From: Geothrix sp. 21YS21S-2
GTDB lineage: Bacteria > Acidobacteriota > Holophagae > Holophagales > Holophagaceae
Assembly: GCF_030846775.1 (NCBI RefSeq)
Contig: NZ_CP132910.1
Span: 4,095,001 to 4,159,000 of the forward strand
DNA: 64,000 nucleotides
Reading direction: 5' to 3'
The translations under genes were made by a program, and so were the position numbers. Positions 34,963 through 43,667 of this stretch are shown piece by piece; position 1 is the stretch's first letter, and each line of letters starts with the position of its first letter. Below the pieces are notes generated by a model. That model saw only the letters and a program-made list of their open reading frames with translations, was not told the DNA's origin and searched no databases.

Positions 34963-34983
34963 TTCGGCCCCTGGCCCGCCGAA
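34963..34983 (-). terminator. Weak hairpin after ftsZ
   Basis: A 6-bp stem TTCGGC/GCCGAA with a 9-nt loop, 26 nt beyond the ftsZ stop and followed leftward by CTTTG. A weak terminator candidate only. Confidence 0.3.
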
Positions 34984-35009
34984 TCGCGATCCAAGGGCTG
35001 ATGTAAAAT

Positions 35010-36254
35010 TTATTCGATTCCGAGGCGACCCTGGGTCATGCGGATGATGGCCGGCACGTGCAGGTCCTCGGTGAGGTTGGCCATCTCGCCGCTGGGCGTG
35101 GGCGCCTGGGGCAGCAGCCGCGTGGGGGTCAGCACCGGCGGATCCAGGGGGCTCTGGGGCACCTCGCCGTAGACGCGGCCGGAGTCGCCGTTGGCGGTGC
35201 GCGGAGCCTCGGCGAAGGTGCGCAGTTCCTGAGGGGCGGCCTCCTGGTCCAGGTCCTGGCTCGACTCCACGAAGCCCGAGGCCAGCACGGTGACCAGGGC
35301 GCGGTCCTCCAGCTCGGGGGCCTCCACCTGGCATAGCTTGATGTCGGCGAGGCCGTGGTAGTGGCGGCTCAGGAAGCCCATGGCCGTCTCCACCGCGGAG
35401 AGTTCCACGCGGTCCCAGTCGGCCATGACGGAGACGATGACCTGGGAGGCCGAGCCCCGGGTGTCGCGCTCCAGCAGGGGGCAGTCCAGGGCGCGCTGCA
35501 GGGCGTCCAGCAGGGCCTCCTCGCCGCGGCCGATGCCGGTGCCGATGAGGGCCTCGCGGCCGTTGCGCAGCACGGCCTCCACGTCGGCGAAGTCGCCGTT
35601 GAGGGTGCCGGGGCGCAGGATGAGGTCGGTGATGCCGCGAACGCCCTGGATGAGCACGCCGTCGGCGACCCGGTAGGCCTCCTTGATCTTCACGCCCTTC
35701 TCGCACAGCGTCAGCAGCTTCTCGTTGGACACCACGATGACCGTGTCGGCGGTGTTGCGCAGGTTCTCCAGGCCCTGGCTGGCCTTGTCGGACTTGTTCA
35801 CGCCTTCCCAGCGGAAGGGCGTGAGCACCACGGCCACGGTGAGCGCGCCGAACTCCCGGGCGCAGCTGGCCACGATGGGCGCCGCGCCGGTGCCCGTGCC
35901 GCCGCCCATGCCGCCCGTGATGAAGACCATGTCCGCGCCCTGGAGCTGGGCGAGGATCTCCTCGCGGCTCTCCTCGGCGGCCACGGCGCCGCGCTCGGCG
36001 TTGCCGCCGGCGCCGAGCCCGCGCATGCTCTGCGGGCCCAGGGGGATCTTCACGTGGGCCTTGCTCTGGGCGAGGCTCTGCTGGTCGGTGTTCATGGCGA
36101 TGAACTGCACGCCGCCGACGCCGCTCTGGATCATGCGGTCGATGGCGTTGCAGCCCGCGCCTCCCACGCCCACCACCTTGATGTTGGCGCCGGGAAGGTG
36201 GACGGGGTTGGGGAGGAAGGGGATGCCGCTCATGGGGTCGCCGGTCAAATCCAT
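35010..36254 (-). CDS. ftsZ: Cell division protein FtsZ
   Basis: 414-aa tubulin-like GTPase forming the Z-ring. It has the GTP-binding GVGGAGCNAIDRM, the tubulin signature GGMGGGTGTG (residues about 114-123) and the T7 synergy loop NGDFADVEAVL. A Pro/Glu-rich linker (about 330-395) leads to the C-terminal peptide DLHVPAIIRMTQ that binds FtsA. The start at 36254 overlaps the ftsA stop by 10 nt with AGAGG 8 nt upstream. Last gene of the ogt-murB-ftsQ-ftsA-ftsZ run. Confidence 0.97.
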   Translation of the reverse strand: MDLTGDPMSGIPFLPNPVHLPGANIKVVGVGGAGCNAIDRMIQSGVGGVQFIAMNTDQQSLAQSKAHVKIPLGPQSMRGLGAGGNAERGAVAAEESREEILAQLQGADMVFITGGMGGGTGTGAAPIVASCAREFGALTVAVVLTPFRWEGVNKSDKASQGLENLRNTADTVIVVSNEKLLTLCEKGVKIKEAYRVADGVLIQGVRGITDLILRPGTLNGDFADVEAVLRNGREALIGTGIGRGEEALLDALQRALDCPLLERDTRGSASQVIVSVMADWDRVELSAVETAMGFLSRHYHGLADIKLCQVEAPELEDRALVTVLASGFVESSQDLDQEAAPQELRTFAEAPRTANGDSGRVYGEVPQSPLDPPVLTPTRLLPQAPTPSGEMANLTEDLHVPAIIRMTQGRLGIE

Positions 36255-37459
36255 CGCTTGATCCTCTCGAACAGACCGCTGCCCCCGCGGGGGCGTCCGG
36301 TGGATTCGTTCATGCTGCGGTGAAGGGCCTTCACGGCCCCCAGGGCGTTGGTGTAGAGCGGGTTGGCGATGGCGTGGGAGAGCCCCTGGACGCCGATCAC
36401 GCGGCCCAGGACGACCCGCGGGCGGCCCAGGATGTTCTGCGCGAGGATGGGCATGCCCGGCAGGAGCGAACCCCCGCCCACCAGGTGCACGCCGCCGTGG
36501 ATCTCGTGGATGAGCCCCGAGCGCCCGATCTCCGCCAGCACCATGTTCAGGAGCTCGATGGCCCGGGCGTGGAGCACGTCGGCCAGCTCGCGGCGCGACA
36601 CCTGGCGTCCCTCCTCCTCGAGCTCGATGTGCTCCTCGGCGGGGACCGTGCTGGGCAGGGCGGTGCCGTAGATGCGCTTGATGCGCTCGGCCATGCCGAT
36701 GCCGCCCAGGTGCTTGGTGATCTCCAGGTCCTTGGTGAAGTGCATGCCCCCGATGGGGATCACCGCGGAATGGAAGAGCGTGCCGCGCAGGAAGACGCCC
36801 ATGTGCGTGAGCTGCTCGCCGACGTCCACGACGACCGCGCCGTTCTCCGCGTCCTCGCGGCTCAGCACGGCCTCGGCCGAGGCCAGGGGGGAGTACATCA
36901 GGGCGGCGTCCTGGAGGCCCGAGAGGTGCAGGGCGCGGTTGATGTTCTCCAGCACGGAGCCCGGCGCCACGATGATGCGCACCTCGGCTTCCAGGGTGTC
37001 GCCGATCATGTTCACGGGGTTCTTGATGTCGCGCTGGCCCTTGATGTGGAACATCTGGGGGATGCGGTGCAGGACCGTCTCCTCCTTGGCGAGCTTGCAG
37101 CCGTTGGTGGCCTGCTCCATGACGCGGTCCTTGTCGCTGGGCGTGATGACCCGGTCCGCGGACGCGATGGTGATGGAGTCCCGCAGGTTCTCGCCCTTGA
37201 ACTGGATGCCGTCCACGGTGACGCGGATGCCGTCGAGCCGCGTCTGGCCCGAGGTGCGCATGGCCTCCTCCACGGCGCGGGTGATGGCCGTGACCGTGAG
37301 GTTGATGTCGGTGATCTCGCCCTGGCGGATGCCCCCCTCGGGGTTCGCCTGGCTCGCGCCGGTGACGTTCAGGAGCCCGTTCTCCTCCTGAACTGCAACA
37401 ACTGCGACAACTTTGCTGGCTCCGAGATCCAGTCCTAGCAGAACGGCAGGTTGCACCAT
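36245..37459 (-). CDS. ftsA: Cell division protein FtsA
   Basis: 404-aa actin-like ATPase that anchors FtsZ to the membrane. It has the phosphate-1 motif LLGLDLGASKVVAVVA, the SHS2/1C domain (DGIRVTVDGIQFKGENLRDS), phosphate-2 NGAVVVDVGEQLTHM, adenosine motif GGVHLVGGGSLLPGM and a C-terminal amphipathic membrane-targeting helix (SGLFERIKRWI). The start at 37459 has AGGA 6 nt upstream; the frame continues upstream without similarity. It overlaps ftsZ. Confidence 0.96.
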   Translation of the reverse strand: MVQPAVLLGLDLGASKVVAVVAVQEENGLLNVTGASQANPEGGIRQGEITDINLTVTAITRAVEEAMRTSGQTRLDGIRVTVDGIQFKGENLRDSITIASADRVITPSDKDRVMEQATNGCKLAKEETVLHRIPQMFHIKGQRDIKNPVNMIGDTLEAEVRIIVAPGSVLENINRALHLSGLQDAALMYSPLASAEAVLSREDAENGAVVVDVGEQLTHMGVFLRGTLFHSAVIPIGGMHFTKDLEITKHLGGIGMAERIKRIYGTALPSTVPAEEHIELEEEGRQVSRRELADVLHARAIELLNMVLAEIGRSGLIHEIHGGVHLVGGGSLLPGMPILAQNILGRPRVVLGRVIGVQGLSHAIANPLYTNALGAVKALHRSMNESTGRPRGGSGLFERIKRWI

Positions 37460-37524
37460 GAGTATTCCTGTTTCCTTGACCCCAAGCATAACCGCACGGG
37501 AACTGGATTTACAGGGTTGAAAAT

Positions 37525-38319
37525 TCAGCGGGGCTGGGCCACGGCCTTGGGCGGTGCGGAATCGGCAGGTTCGCCCACCGCGATCTCGTCGTCCCACCTC
37601 AGATCGATGTACCGCAGGGAGCCCGCATCCGCCCTCTTGGACAGCTCGTTCAGGAACAGCATCTGGAAATTGGGGATGTTTTTCGTGGGTTCCAGGCGCG
37701 AAAGATAGATGGGGGCGTCCAGGCCCTCCAGGAAGGCCACCGGGCCCCGGTCGCTCCACCGAAGCTCCGTGAGGCGGTCGTAAAACTCCTTCTGTTTGTT
37801 GCGGAGGCTCGTGGCGGTGCGGATCAGCTGGACCATCGGCCCGTCCTGCTGGCTTTTGGGATCCGCCACCACGGGAATGGGTGATAAATCAACTTGATTG
37901 AGCCGATCCAGCACAATGCCGTCGTCGGACACCAGGAAGACGCCTTCCGGGCGGACGAGCCAGAGGATCGGCTTGCGCTCCTCCAGCACCAGGCTGAGCC
38001 GGTCCGGCGGGTCCCGGCGGATGAGGAGCCCCTTCACCCAGCGCTTGGATTCCAGGGATTCCCGCAGTTTTTCCGCGTCGAACCAGAACAGCGGCTTGCC
38101 CAGGCAGACCTTGTCGGCGATGGCCTGGGCCTGCTCCAGGCGCTCCCCCCGGCAGCCGGAAATGGTGATCTGCTCGATGGTGAGCTTCTGCAGGCCCAGA
38201 TACTTGTGCCCCAGTTCCAGGGCCGCGTAGCCCGCCCCCGCCACCAGCAGCCCCACGAGGCCCACCCGGGCCCAGGGCATCCAGGGTCGCTTCGGGCGGG
38301 TGCGGGGAATCATGGGCAT
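37525..38319 (-). CDS. ftsQ: Cell division protein FtsQ
   Basis: 264-aa divisome protein: a short basic cytoplasmic tail, one TM helix (RVGLVGLLVAGAGYAALELG, about residues 18-38), a POTRA domain (IEQITISGCRGERLEQAQAI) and the FtsQ beta domain (LSLVLEERKPILWLVRPEGV, then FLVSDDGIVLDRLN). The position between murB (5-nt gap) and ftsA is the usual dcw order. No clear ribosome site; ATG codons at 38319 and 38313 are both possible. Confidence 0.9.
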   Translation of the reverse strand: MPMIPRTRPKRPWMPWARVGLVGLLVAGAGYAALELGHKYLGLQKLTIEQITISGCRGERLEQAQAIADKVCLGKPLFWFDAEKLRESLESKRWVKGLLIRRDPPDRLSLVLEERKPILWLVRPEGVFLVSDDGIVLDRLNQVDLSPIPVVADPKSQQDGPMVQLIRTATSLRNKQKEFYDRLTELRWSDRGPVAFLEGLDAPIYLSRLEPTKNIPNFQMLFLNELSKRADAGSLRYIDLRWDDEIAVGEPADSAPPKAVAQPR

Positions 38320-38324
38320 GGGTG

Positions 38325-39209
38325 TCAGGTGTACCAGATCTCGACCTCAGGTTCGAGTTCAATGCCGTGGACGTCCAGGACTTTCTCCCGGACCCTCGCC
38401 ATGAGCTCGCCGAATTCCGCCGCCGTGGCCCCCCCCAGGTTCACCAGGAAGTTCCCGTGCTCCGGGCTCACCTCCGCGTCGCCCACCCGGAAGCCCTTGA
38501 GCCCGGCCAGGTCGATGAGCCGTCCCGCGCTCTGGCCCGGGGGGTTCTTGAACACGCACCCGGCGTTGCGCTTGTGCAGGGGCTGGCTGGTGCCGCGCCT
38601 GGCCCTGCATTCCTCCACCCGGGCGCGGATGGCGGCGGGATCCCCCTCGGCGAGCCGCACCACCAGGCCCAGGGCCAGGTGGCCCCCCTCCAGGAAGCTC
38701 CACCGGTAGCGGAACTCCCCCGGTTCCGGGGCCTTCTCCACCAGGTCGCCGTCGGGCGTGAGGAACCGGAACCGGGCCAGGACGTCCACCGTCTCCCGGC
38801 CGTAGGCCCCGGCGTTCATGTGCAGGGCGCCCCCCACGGACCCCGGGATGCCCGAGGCGTATTCCATCCCCGTGAGCCCCATGGCCGCCGTGTCGCCGCT
38901 GAGGCGGATGTGGCCGTAGGACGCCGGGGCGTGCACCTCCAGGCCTTCGCGGCGCACCTCGCCGGGGAACCGGAGGCGCACCACCGGGGTCTCGATGTCC
39001 CCCAGGACGACCAGGTTGCTGCCGCCGCCCAGGACCCGCCAGGGGAGGCCCTCCCGGCGGCAGGCCCGCACGAAGGCCTGGGCCTGGGGCTCGTCCACCG
39101 GCTCGAAGAGCCACCGGCAGATCCCTCCCACGCCCAGGGTCGTCAGCTTGGAGAAGGGCACGTCCCGCTTGTGGGGGATCGCCAGGAGGTCGTCGGGCCA
39201 GGGCTTCAT
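38325..39209 (-). CDS. murB: UDP-N-acetylenolpyruvoylglucosamine reductase
   Basis: 294-aa flavoenzyme making UDP-MurNAc in peptidoglycan synthesis. FAD-binding LGGGSNLVV, then GIPGSVGGALHMNAGAYG, and C-terminal NAGCVFKNPPGQSAGRLID, LKGFRVGDAEVSPEHGNFLVN. The catalytic acid position, Ser229 in the E. coli enzyme, is Cys218 here (AGCVF). It lacks the extra loop of type I enzymes. It starts 3 nt after ogt and runs into ftsQ. Confidence 0.95.
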   Translation of the reverse strand: MKPWPDDLLAIPHKRDVPFSKLTTLGVGGICRWLFEPVDEPQAQAFVRACRREGLPWRVLGGGSNLVVLGDIETPVVRLRFPGEVRREGLEVHAPASYGHIRLSGDTAAMGLTGMEYASGIPGSVGGALHMNAGAYGRETVDVLARFRFLTPDGDLVEKAPEPGEFRYRWSFLEGGHLALGLVVRLAEGDPAAIRARVEECRARRGTSQPLHKRNAGCVFKNPPGQSAGRLIDLAGLKGFRVGDAEVSPEHGNFLVNLGGATAAEFGELMARVREKVLDVHGIELEPEVEIWYT

Positions 39210-39212
39210 GGG

Positions 39213-39689
39213 TCAATTATGCCGGAGCCGCACCCCTTCGAGCGCCAGAAGCCGAGCCTTGGCCTCCAGGCTCCCGAAGAGGGAGAACCCGCCGGGGCCG
39301 TCGGCGGCCAGCACCCGGTGGCAGGGCACGAGGATGGGCAGCGGGTTGCGCGCCACGGCCTGCCCCACGGCCCGGGAGGCCCCCGGCGACCCCGCCAGGA
39401 GGGCCACGTCCCCGTACGTGAGGGTCTGCCCCGGCCGCGTGGCCAGGAGCACCTCCATCACCCGGCGCCGGAAGGGTGGCAGCCCCTCCAGGTCGAGCCG
39501 GATCCCGTCCAGGGAGCCCCCCTCCCCGGCCAGGTGCGCCGTGAGGGCCCGCACCGCGTCGGCCACCCAGGCGGGAGGCGGATCCCCCGGTTCCGGCTCC
39601 ACGCCGAAGGTCAGGGAGCGCACGCCCCGGTCCGTCCACCGCAGCCGGCAGACACCCAGGGCCGTCGGGAAGTCCAGGAACCGCTCCAT
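39213..39689 (-). CDS. ogt: Methylated-DNA--[protein]-cysteine S-methyltransferase
   Basis: 158-aa suicide repair protein for O6-methylguanine. The acceptor is Cys123 in ILVPCHRVL. Upstream are the helix-turn-helix block QTLTYGDVALLAGSPGASRA and VGQAVARNPLPILVPCHRV, all typical. The N-terminal domain is short. The ATG at 39689 has no clear ribosome site and lies only 18 bp from the divergent ruvX start. First gene of the murB-fts run (3 nt before murB). Confidence 0.93.
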   Translation of the reverse strand: MERFLDFPTALGVCRLRWTDRGVRSLTFGVEPEPGDPPPAWVADAVRALTAHLAGEGGSLDGIRLDLEGLPPFRRRVMEVLLATRPGQTLTYGDVALLAGSPGASRAVGQAVARNPLPILVPCHRVLAADGPGGFSLFGSLEAKARLLALEGVRLRHN

Positions 39690-39707
39690 GCATGTAGGAT
39701 GGCACAT

Positions 39708-40148
39708 ATGCGCTGGATGGGCCTCGACCACGGAACGAAGAACATCGGGATCGCCTTCACGGACGACCTGGAGATCCTCGCCTCGCCCTTCGAGGTGTGG
39801 CCCAACCAGGGCGAAGCCTCCCTGGCGCGGCTCGCCAGGCTCGCGAAGGAGGAGGGCGTCCACGCCCTTCTTGTGGGCCTGCCCCTGCACAAGGACGGCT
39901 CCGAGAGCGCCACCGCCCCCCTGGCCCGGTCCTTCGGGGAGGCCCTGCGGGATCGCACCGGCCTGCCCCTGGTGTTCTGGGACGAGCGCCTCACCAGCGT
40001 CGAGGCCGACCGGCTCCTGGCGGCGCGGGGCGTGAAGGCCAGGGACCGCAAGGCCCGGCTCGACGCGGCGGCGGCGGCGGTGATGCTGGCGGATCTCATC
40101 GAGACGAGGAGATCCAGGGGGCGGGCTGTGGGGAGCCCTGAGATCTGA
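39708..40148 (+). CDS. ruvX: Pre-16S rRNA nuclease / Holliday-junction resolvase-like protein
   Basis: 146-aa YqgF/RuvX family RNase H-fold protein that matures the 16S rRNA 5' end. Motifs are MGLDHGTKNIGIAFTD (catalytic Asp), ALLVGLPLHKDGSE, WDERLTSVEADRLL and RKARLDAAAAAVMLADLIE (final Asp). The start is taken at ATG 39708 (AGGA 8 nt upstream); an ATG at 39699 is also possible. It is divergent from ogt, with almost no space for separate promoters. Confidence 0.92.
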   Translation: MRWMGLDHGTKNIGIAFTDDLEILASPFEVWPNQGEASLARLARLAKEEGVHALLVGLPLHKDGSESATAPLARSFGEALRDRTGLPLVFWDERLTSVEADRLLAARGVKARDRKARLDAAAAAVMLADLIETRRSRGRAVGSPEI

Positions 40149-40224
40149 GTTCCCTGGGAGCGCGGGTCAGGCTTCTTTTCTTCGCATCTGCGTGCCACGG
40201 TTCAGAACCTCTGGGCCGACATCC

Positions 40225-41106
40225 CTACCGGTCCCGCTCAAGTGCTGATAAACGCTTCTGCAGGTCGGTGATCAGGCGGTCCTTCTCCTCGATCACCTGG
40301 TCCTTCTGCTCGATGACTTGGCCCTGGTCCTTGATGACTTGACGATAGTCCGAGGACTCCCGTGCATGGCTCTGGAAGGTGGCAAGCAGGTCGTCCTCCA
40401 CGTCCATTTTTCCGCGGACATCCTGTTCCGCCCCGGCCCGCATCAGCCGGCGCAGCACCTCCCGGTGCCGCTCCGGGAAGTTCTCCTCCAGGATATCAAG
40501 CAAATGCGGATCCGAACGGGATGCCAGACCCTGGTCGAACACTTCCAGCAGGCGTTCCAGATCGGTTCGCCTGCGATTCTTCAGGCGGTTGATCTGAACC
40601 ACGATGGCATCATGGGTGAGCGCTTCCACGAATGGGTCGGTGATCCGCACCTCGTCCCCGGTGGCTACGTCCAGATAATGCCTGTTGACCTTGAGCACCG
40701 GCACATCGACGGACTCCAGGCCTTCTCCCAGGAAGTAGATGGTCACGATCGGCAGCGCCTGCTGCTCCCCGTCCGGGTCCAGGTAGGCGTTCTCCGGGCT
40801 CATGTAATTGGCGCCCAGGTAACGCCGGAAACGCTGCACGTCCCCGGCAGTGCGGGCCTTCTGGATCTCGATCAGGACCAGCTTGTGCCCGCCGTCCTCC
40901 TGGCGCACCTTGGCGGCGAAATCCATCCGCAGGACCAGGAGCTGGGTGCCGTCCGGCTTGGGCGCCTCGAAATGCACTTCCGTGGGGCGGAACTGCAACT
41001 CGAGCACTTCCTTGCCCAGCAGGGCGGAAAGCAGCAGGCGGGCCACTTTCTCGTCATCGAGCATGTACTTGAAGACGACATCATAGATGGGGTTGGCGAT
41101 GTGCAT
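40225..41106 (-). CDS. Rpn family PD-(D/E)XK nuclease (PDDEXK_2, transposase-like)
   Basis: 293 aa. The nuclease core runs from NPIYDVVFKYMLDDEKVARL to about residue 130 and includes RMDFAAKV and LVLIEIQKARTAGD, the Asp and Glu-x-Gln/Lys of the PD-(D/E)XK fold. The C-terminus (about 240-293) is a coiled coil with the near-repeat VIEQKDQVIEEKDRLI. Rpn proteins cut DNA and promote RecA-independent recombination; many lie in multicopy families. It is alone, transcribed leftward, with a good upstream purine tract (GGAGGATCC). Confidence 0.85.
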   Translation of the reverse strand: MHIANPIYDVVFKYMLDDEKVARLLLSALLGKEVLELQFRPTEVHFEAPKPDGTQLLVLRMDFAAKVRQEDGGHKLVLIEIQKARTAGDVQRFRRYLGANYMSPENAYLDPDGEQQALPIVTIYFLGEGLESVDVPVLKVNRHYLDVATGDEVRITDPFVEALTHDAIVVQINRLKNRRRTDLERLLEVFDQGLASRSDPHLLDILEENFPERHREVLRRLMRAGAEQDVRGKMDVEDDLLATFQSHARESSDYRQVIKDQGQVIEQKDQVIEEKDRLITDLQKRLSALERDR

Positions 41107-41184
41107 GGTCCGGATCCTCCCGGGCGAAGTGTAGCGACCCCGCGCGTCGGCGGACCACGGAACGGCTTATTCCGGCCGTTCAGG

Positions 41185-41862
41185 CTACCGCACTTCCTCC
41201 ACCACCTTCGGCCCCAGCCGCACGATCCGCCCACACCTTTCGGCCAGCGCCATGTTGTGGGTGACCAGCAGCGTCGTGGGCCTGAGCTCCTGGTGGAGCC
41301 TCATCAGGAATTCGAACACCTCCAGCGCCGTGGCCGGATCCAGGTTCCCGGTGGGCTCGTCCAGGAGCCACAGGCCGGGGCGCCGCGCCAGGGCCCGCGC
41401 CAGTCCCACTCGCGCGGCCTGGCCCCCGGAGAGGGTGCTGGGCAGGCGCCCGCCCAGGTCCGCCAGGCCCACGGTGGCCAGGAGTTCGCGCACCCAGGCT
41501 TCGTGGGCGGGGGTGACGTCCCCGGCGATGCGGATGGGCATGAGGAGGTTCTCCTCCACCGTGAACTCGGGCAGGAGGTGGGGCTGCTGGAAGGCCAGGC
41601 CCACGTGGGCGCGCCGGAAGAGGGCCGAGGCCTCGGGCCGGCCCGTGGGGACCTGGTGGCCGCCGGCCTCGATGGTGCCGCCCTCCCAGTGGTCGAGTCC
41701 GGCCACGCAGTTGAGCAGGGTGGTCTTGCCCACGCCCGAGACGCCCACCACGGCGCAGAGCTCGCCGGGTTCGACCTCCAGGGAGAAGCCGTCGAACACG
41801 GGGTGCTCGGCGCCCAGGTAGGTCTTGTGCAGGTCCCGGATGGAGAGGGCCATTCCCGTCAT
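41185..41862 (-). CDS. lolD: ABC transporter ATP-binding protein, LolD-like
   Basis: 225 aa. Walker A GVSGVGKTT, Q-loop LAFQQPHLLPEFTVEENLLM, signature LSGGQAARVGLARA, Walker B LWLLDEPTGNLD and H-loop LLVTHNMALAE are visible. It probably powers lipoprotein release with the LolC-like permease encoded two genes upstream; an exonuclease gene lies between. The start at 41862 overlaps the exonuclease stop (ATGA). The second Met (41853) is an alternative. Confidence 0.88.
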   Translation of the reverse strand: MTGMALSIRDLHKTYLGAEHPVFDGFSLEVEPGELCAVVGVSGVGKTTLLNCVAGLDHWEGGTIEAGGHQVPTGRPEASALFRRAHVGLAFQQPHLLPEFTVEENLLMPIRIAGDVTPAHEAWVRELLATVGLADLGGRLPSTLSGGQAARVGLARALARRPGLWLLDEPTGNLDPATALEVFEFLMRLHQELRPTTLLVTHNMALAERCGRIVRLGPKVVEEVR

Positions 41863-42425
41863 CGCATGAGCCCCACGAGCTTCCAGTAGAGTTCGAAGGT
41901 GGCCAGGGCGTCGCCCAGGGCGGTGTGGCGCTTCTCCTCGGGAACCTCGATGCCGAAGTGGGCGAAGAGCGCCGTGGAGCTGAGGTTGTCCAGGGGCAGC
42001 CTGCCGGCGTCCCGCAGGGCCGCGGCCAGGCTGTGGGTGTCCACCACGCGGTGGCTGAAGCGGGGCTCCAGGCTGTGCCCCAGGCTGTCCAGGAAGGCGC
42101 CCAGGAAGGCCTGGTCGAAGCCGACGTTGTGCCCTGCCAGGATGATGGGCTTGCAGATGTGGGGGAAGTGCTGGTCCAGGAAGACGTTCATCACCCCCAG
42201 GGCGATGTCCGGCTCCAGGGCCCCCGCGGTGTGCTGCACCAGGTCGATGCGGTTTACCTTCATCCCTCCCGCGGAGACCACGTAGGGTTCGTGGCGGATG
42301 AGGATCTCCAGGCTGTTGGCGACCCCGCCGGCGTCACCCACCACCAGCGCCACGCTCAGCAGGCTGTGCTTCCGGGGATCCAGGCCGCCGGTCTCGGTGT
42401 CGATGAAAAGCAGCGATTGGCTCAT
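41859..42425 (-). CDS. DEDDh 3'-5' exonuclease (DnaQ/RNase T fold)
   Basis: 188-aa exonuclease. ExoI LLFIDTETGGLDPRKH (Asp-x-Glu), ExoII AGHNVGFDQAFLGAF and ExoIII KRHTALGDALATFELY (His-x5-Asp) give the full DEDDh set. It is a free-standing domain of the DNA pol III epsilon/ExoX kind. It is placed between lolC (6 nt upstream) and lolD (4-nt overlap), an unusual guest in this operon. The substrate is unknown. Confidence 0.9.
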   Translation of the reverse strand: MSQSLLFIDTETGGLDPRKHSLLSVALVVGDAGGVANSLEILIRHEPYVVSAGGMKVNRIDLVQHTAGALEPDIALGVMNVFLDQHFPHICKPIILAGHNVGFDQAFLGAFLDSLGHSLEPRFSHRVVDTHSLAAALRDAGRLPLDNLSSTALFAHFGIEVPEEKRHTALGDALATFELYWKLVGLMR

Positions 42426-42431
42426 GGTTCC

Positions 42432-43667
42432 TCACTCGGCCCGCAGGGCGTCCACGGGGTCCACGCCCGAGGCCCGCCGCGCGGGGAACCTCGAGGCGAT
42501 CCAGGCCACCAGCAGCGGGAAGACCGCCACCACCGCGATGTCCAGGAAGCTTAAGCGCAGGGGGACGTAGGTGATGAAGTCGTACACCGCCGAGGGCAGC
42601 GGGATCAGCTTCCAGCGGTCCGCCACCAGGCACAGGGGCACCGACACCGCCAGGCCCCAGAAGGTGCCCACGGCCCCGATGCGGATGCCCTGCAGCTCGA
42701 AGAGCCGCTGCACCTGGCGGGGCGTCGCCCCCAGGGCCAGCAGCACGCCCAGGTCCCGGCGCTTTTCCGTCACCAGCAGCACCAGGCTGGCCACGATGTT
42801 GAAGACGGCGATGAGCACGATGAGCGAGAAGATCGCCGCCATCATCCACTTCTCCACCTTCAGCGCGGCGAAGAGGGCCCGGTTGGTGTCGCGCAGGTCC
42901 TGGGCGAGCCAGGGGCCCTTGCCGCCGCCGTTGAGGGCCCCCATGACCGCGGGCTTGGTGCGCTCGATGGCGTCGATGCTGGGGGCGCGCACCTCGATGA
43001 ACTCGGCCTGTTCGCTCCCGGCAAGGCGCATGGAGTCGTTGATGTGGATGAAGCCCCAGGCCTTGTCGTACTCGCCGATGTGGCTGGTGAAGATGCCCGC
43101 CACCTTGTAGGCGGCCAGCTTGGGCTGGAGGCCCGAGAGGCCCAGGTCCAGCCGCATGAAGACGACAGCCACCGGGTCGCCCACGTGGATGCCCAGGTCC
43201 TTGGCGAGGGTGGCGCCCAGGAGGATCTCCCCTTCCTTGAGGCTCTCCACCGGCGTGGGCTCCAGGGAGTCGAAGATCCGCGAGGTGCCGTGGGCCGAGG
43301 CCGGGTCCACGCCCTTGAGCAGCAGCGGGGAAGGGGGGGCGGTGGAGTTGGTGGGCCGGATGAGGCCGTGGTCCATGCGCATGGGACTGGCCGCCACGAC
43401 GCCGGGGGTCCGGCGGATGCGGGCCAGGGCGGCCTGGGTGTCCGGGATCTCCCCCTCCAGGTGGGCCACGGTGAAGTGCCCGGTGGCCGAGAAGAGGTTG
43501 GCCTGGATCTCCTCCAGGAGCCCGTTGGCGATGGCCAGGGCCACCACCATGGCGAACACCCCCAGGGCGATGCCCCAGCGCGCGAACCGCACCATGACGC
43601 GCACGAAGGCGCCCTTCTTGCGGGTATGGAGGTAGCGGTTGGCGACGAAGGCCTCGAAGGAGGTCAC
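42432..43667 (-). CDS. lolC: Lipoprotein-releasing permease, LolC/LolE-like
   Basis: 411-aa inner-membrane permease: the LolCE N-terminus FVANRYLHTRKKGAFVRVMV, TM1 at about residues 30-52, a periplasmic domain (about 55-270) and three C-terminal TM helices with EKRRDLGVLLALGATPRQVQ and the end FPARRASGVDPVDALRAE. Only one such permease is present, so the complex may be a homodimer with LolD. It overlaps the 99-aa membrane-protein gene by 4 nt. Confidence 0.9.
   Translation of the reverse strand: MTSFEAFVANRYLHTRKKGAFVRVMVRFARWGIALGVFAMVVALAIANGLLEEIQANLFSATGHFTVAHLEGEIPDTQAALARIRRTPGVVAASPMRMDHGLIRPTNSTAPPSPLLLKGVDPASAHGTSRIFDSLEPTPVESLKEGEILLGATLAKDLGIHVGDPVAVVFMRLDLGLSGLQPKLAAYKVAGIFTSHIGEYDKAWGFIHINDSMRLAGSEQAEFIEVRAPSIDAIERTKPAVMGALNGGGKGPWLAQDLRDTNRALFAALKVEKWMMAAIFSLIVLIAVFNIVASLVLLVTEKRRDLGVLLALGATPRQVQRLFELQGIRIGAVGTFWGLAVSVPLCLVADRWKLIPLPSAVYDFITYVPLRLSFLDIAVVAVFPLLVAWIASRFPARRASGVDPVDALRAE

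Noticed and set aside
40149-40224. Sequence after ruvX considered as a third copy of the dispersed CCGAGG repeat
   Set aside because: Only a loose CTCTGG/TCTGCG resemblance; no run of identity with the 24-nt core.
40225-41106. Rpn-type nuclease considered as part of an insertion sequence
   Set aside because: No terminal inverted repeats or target-site duplication were found around it; these genes often stand alone.
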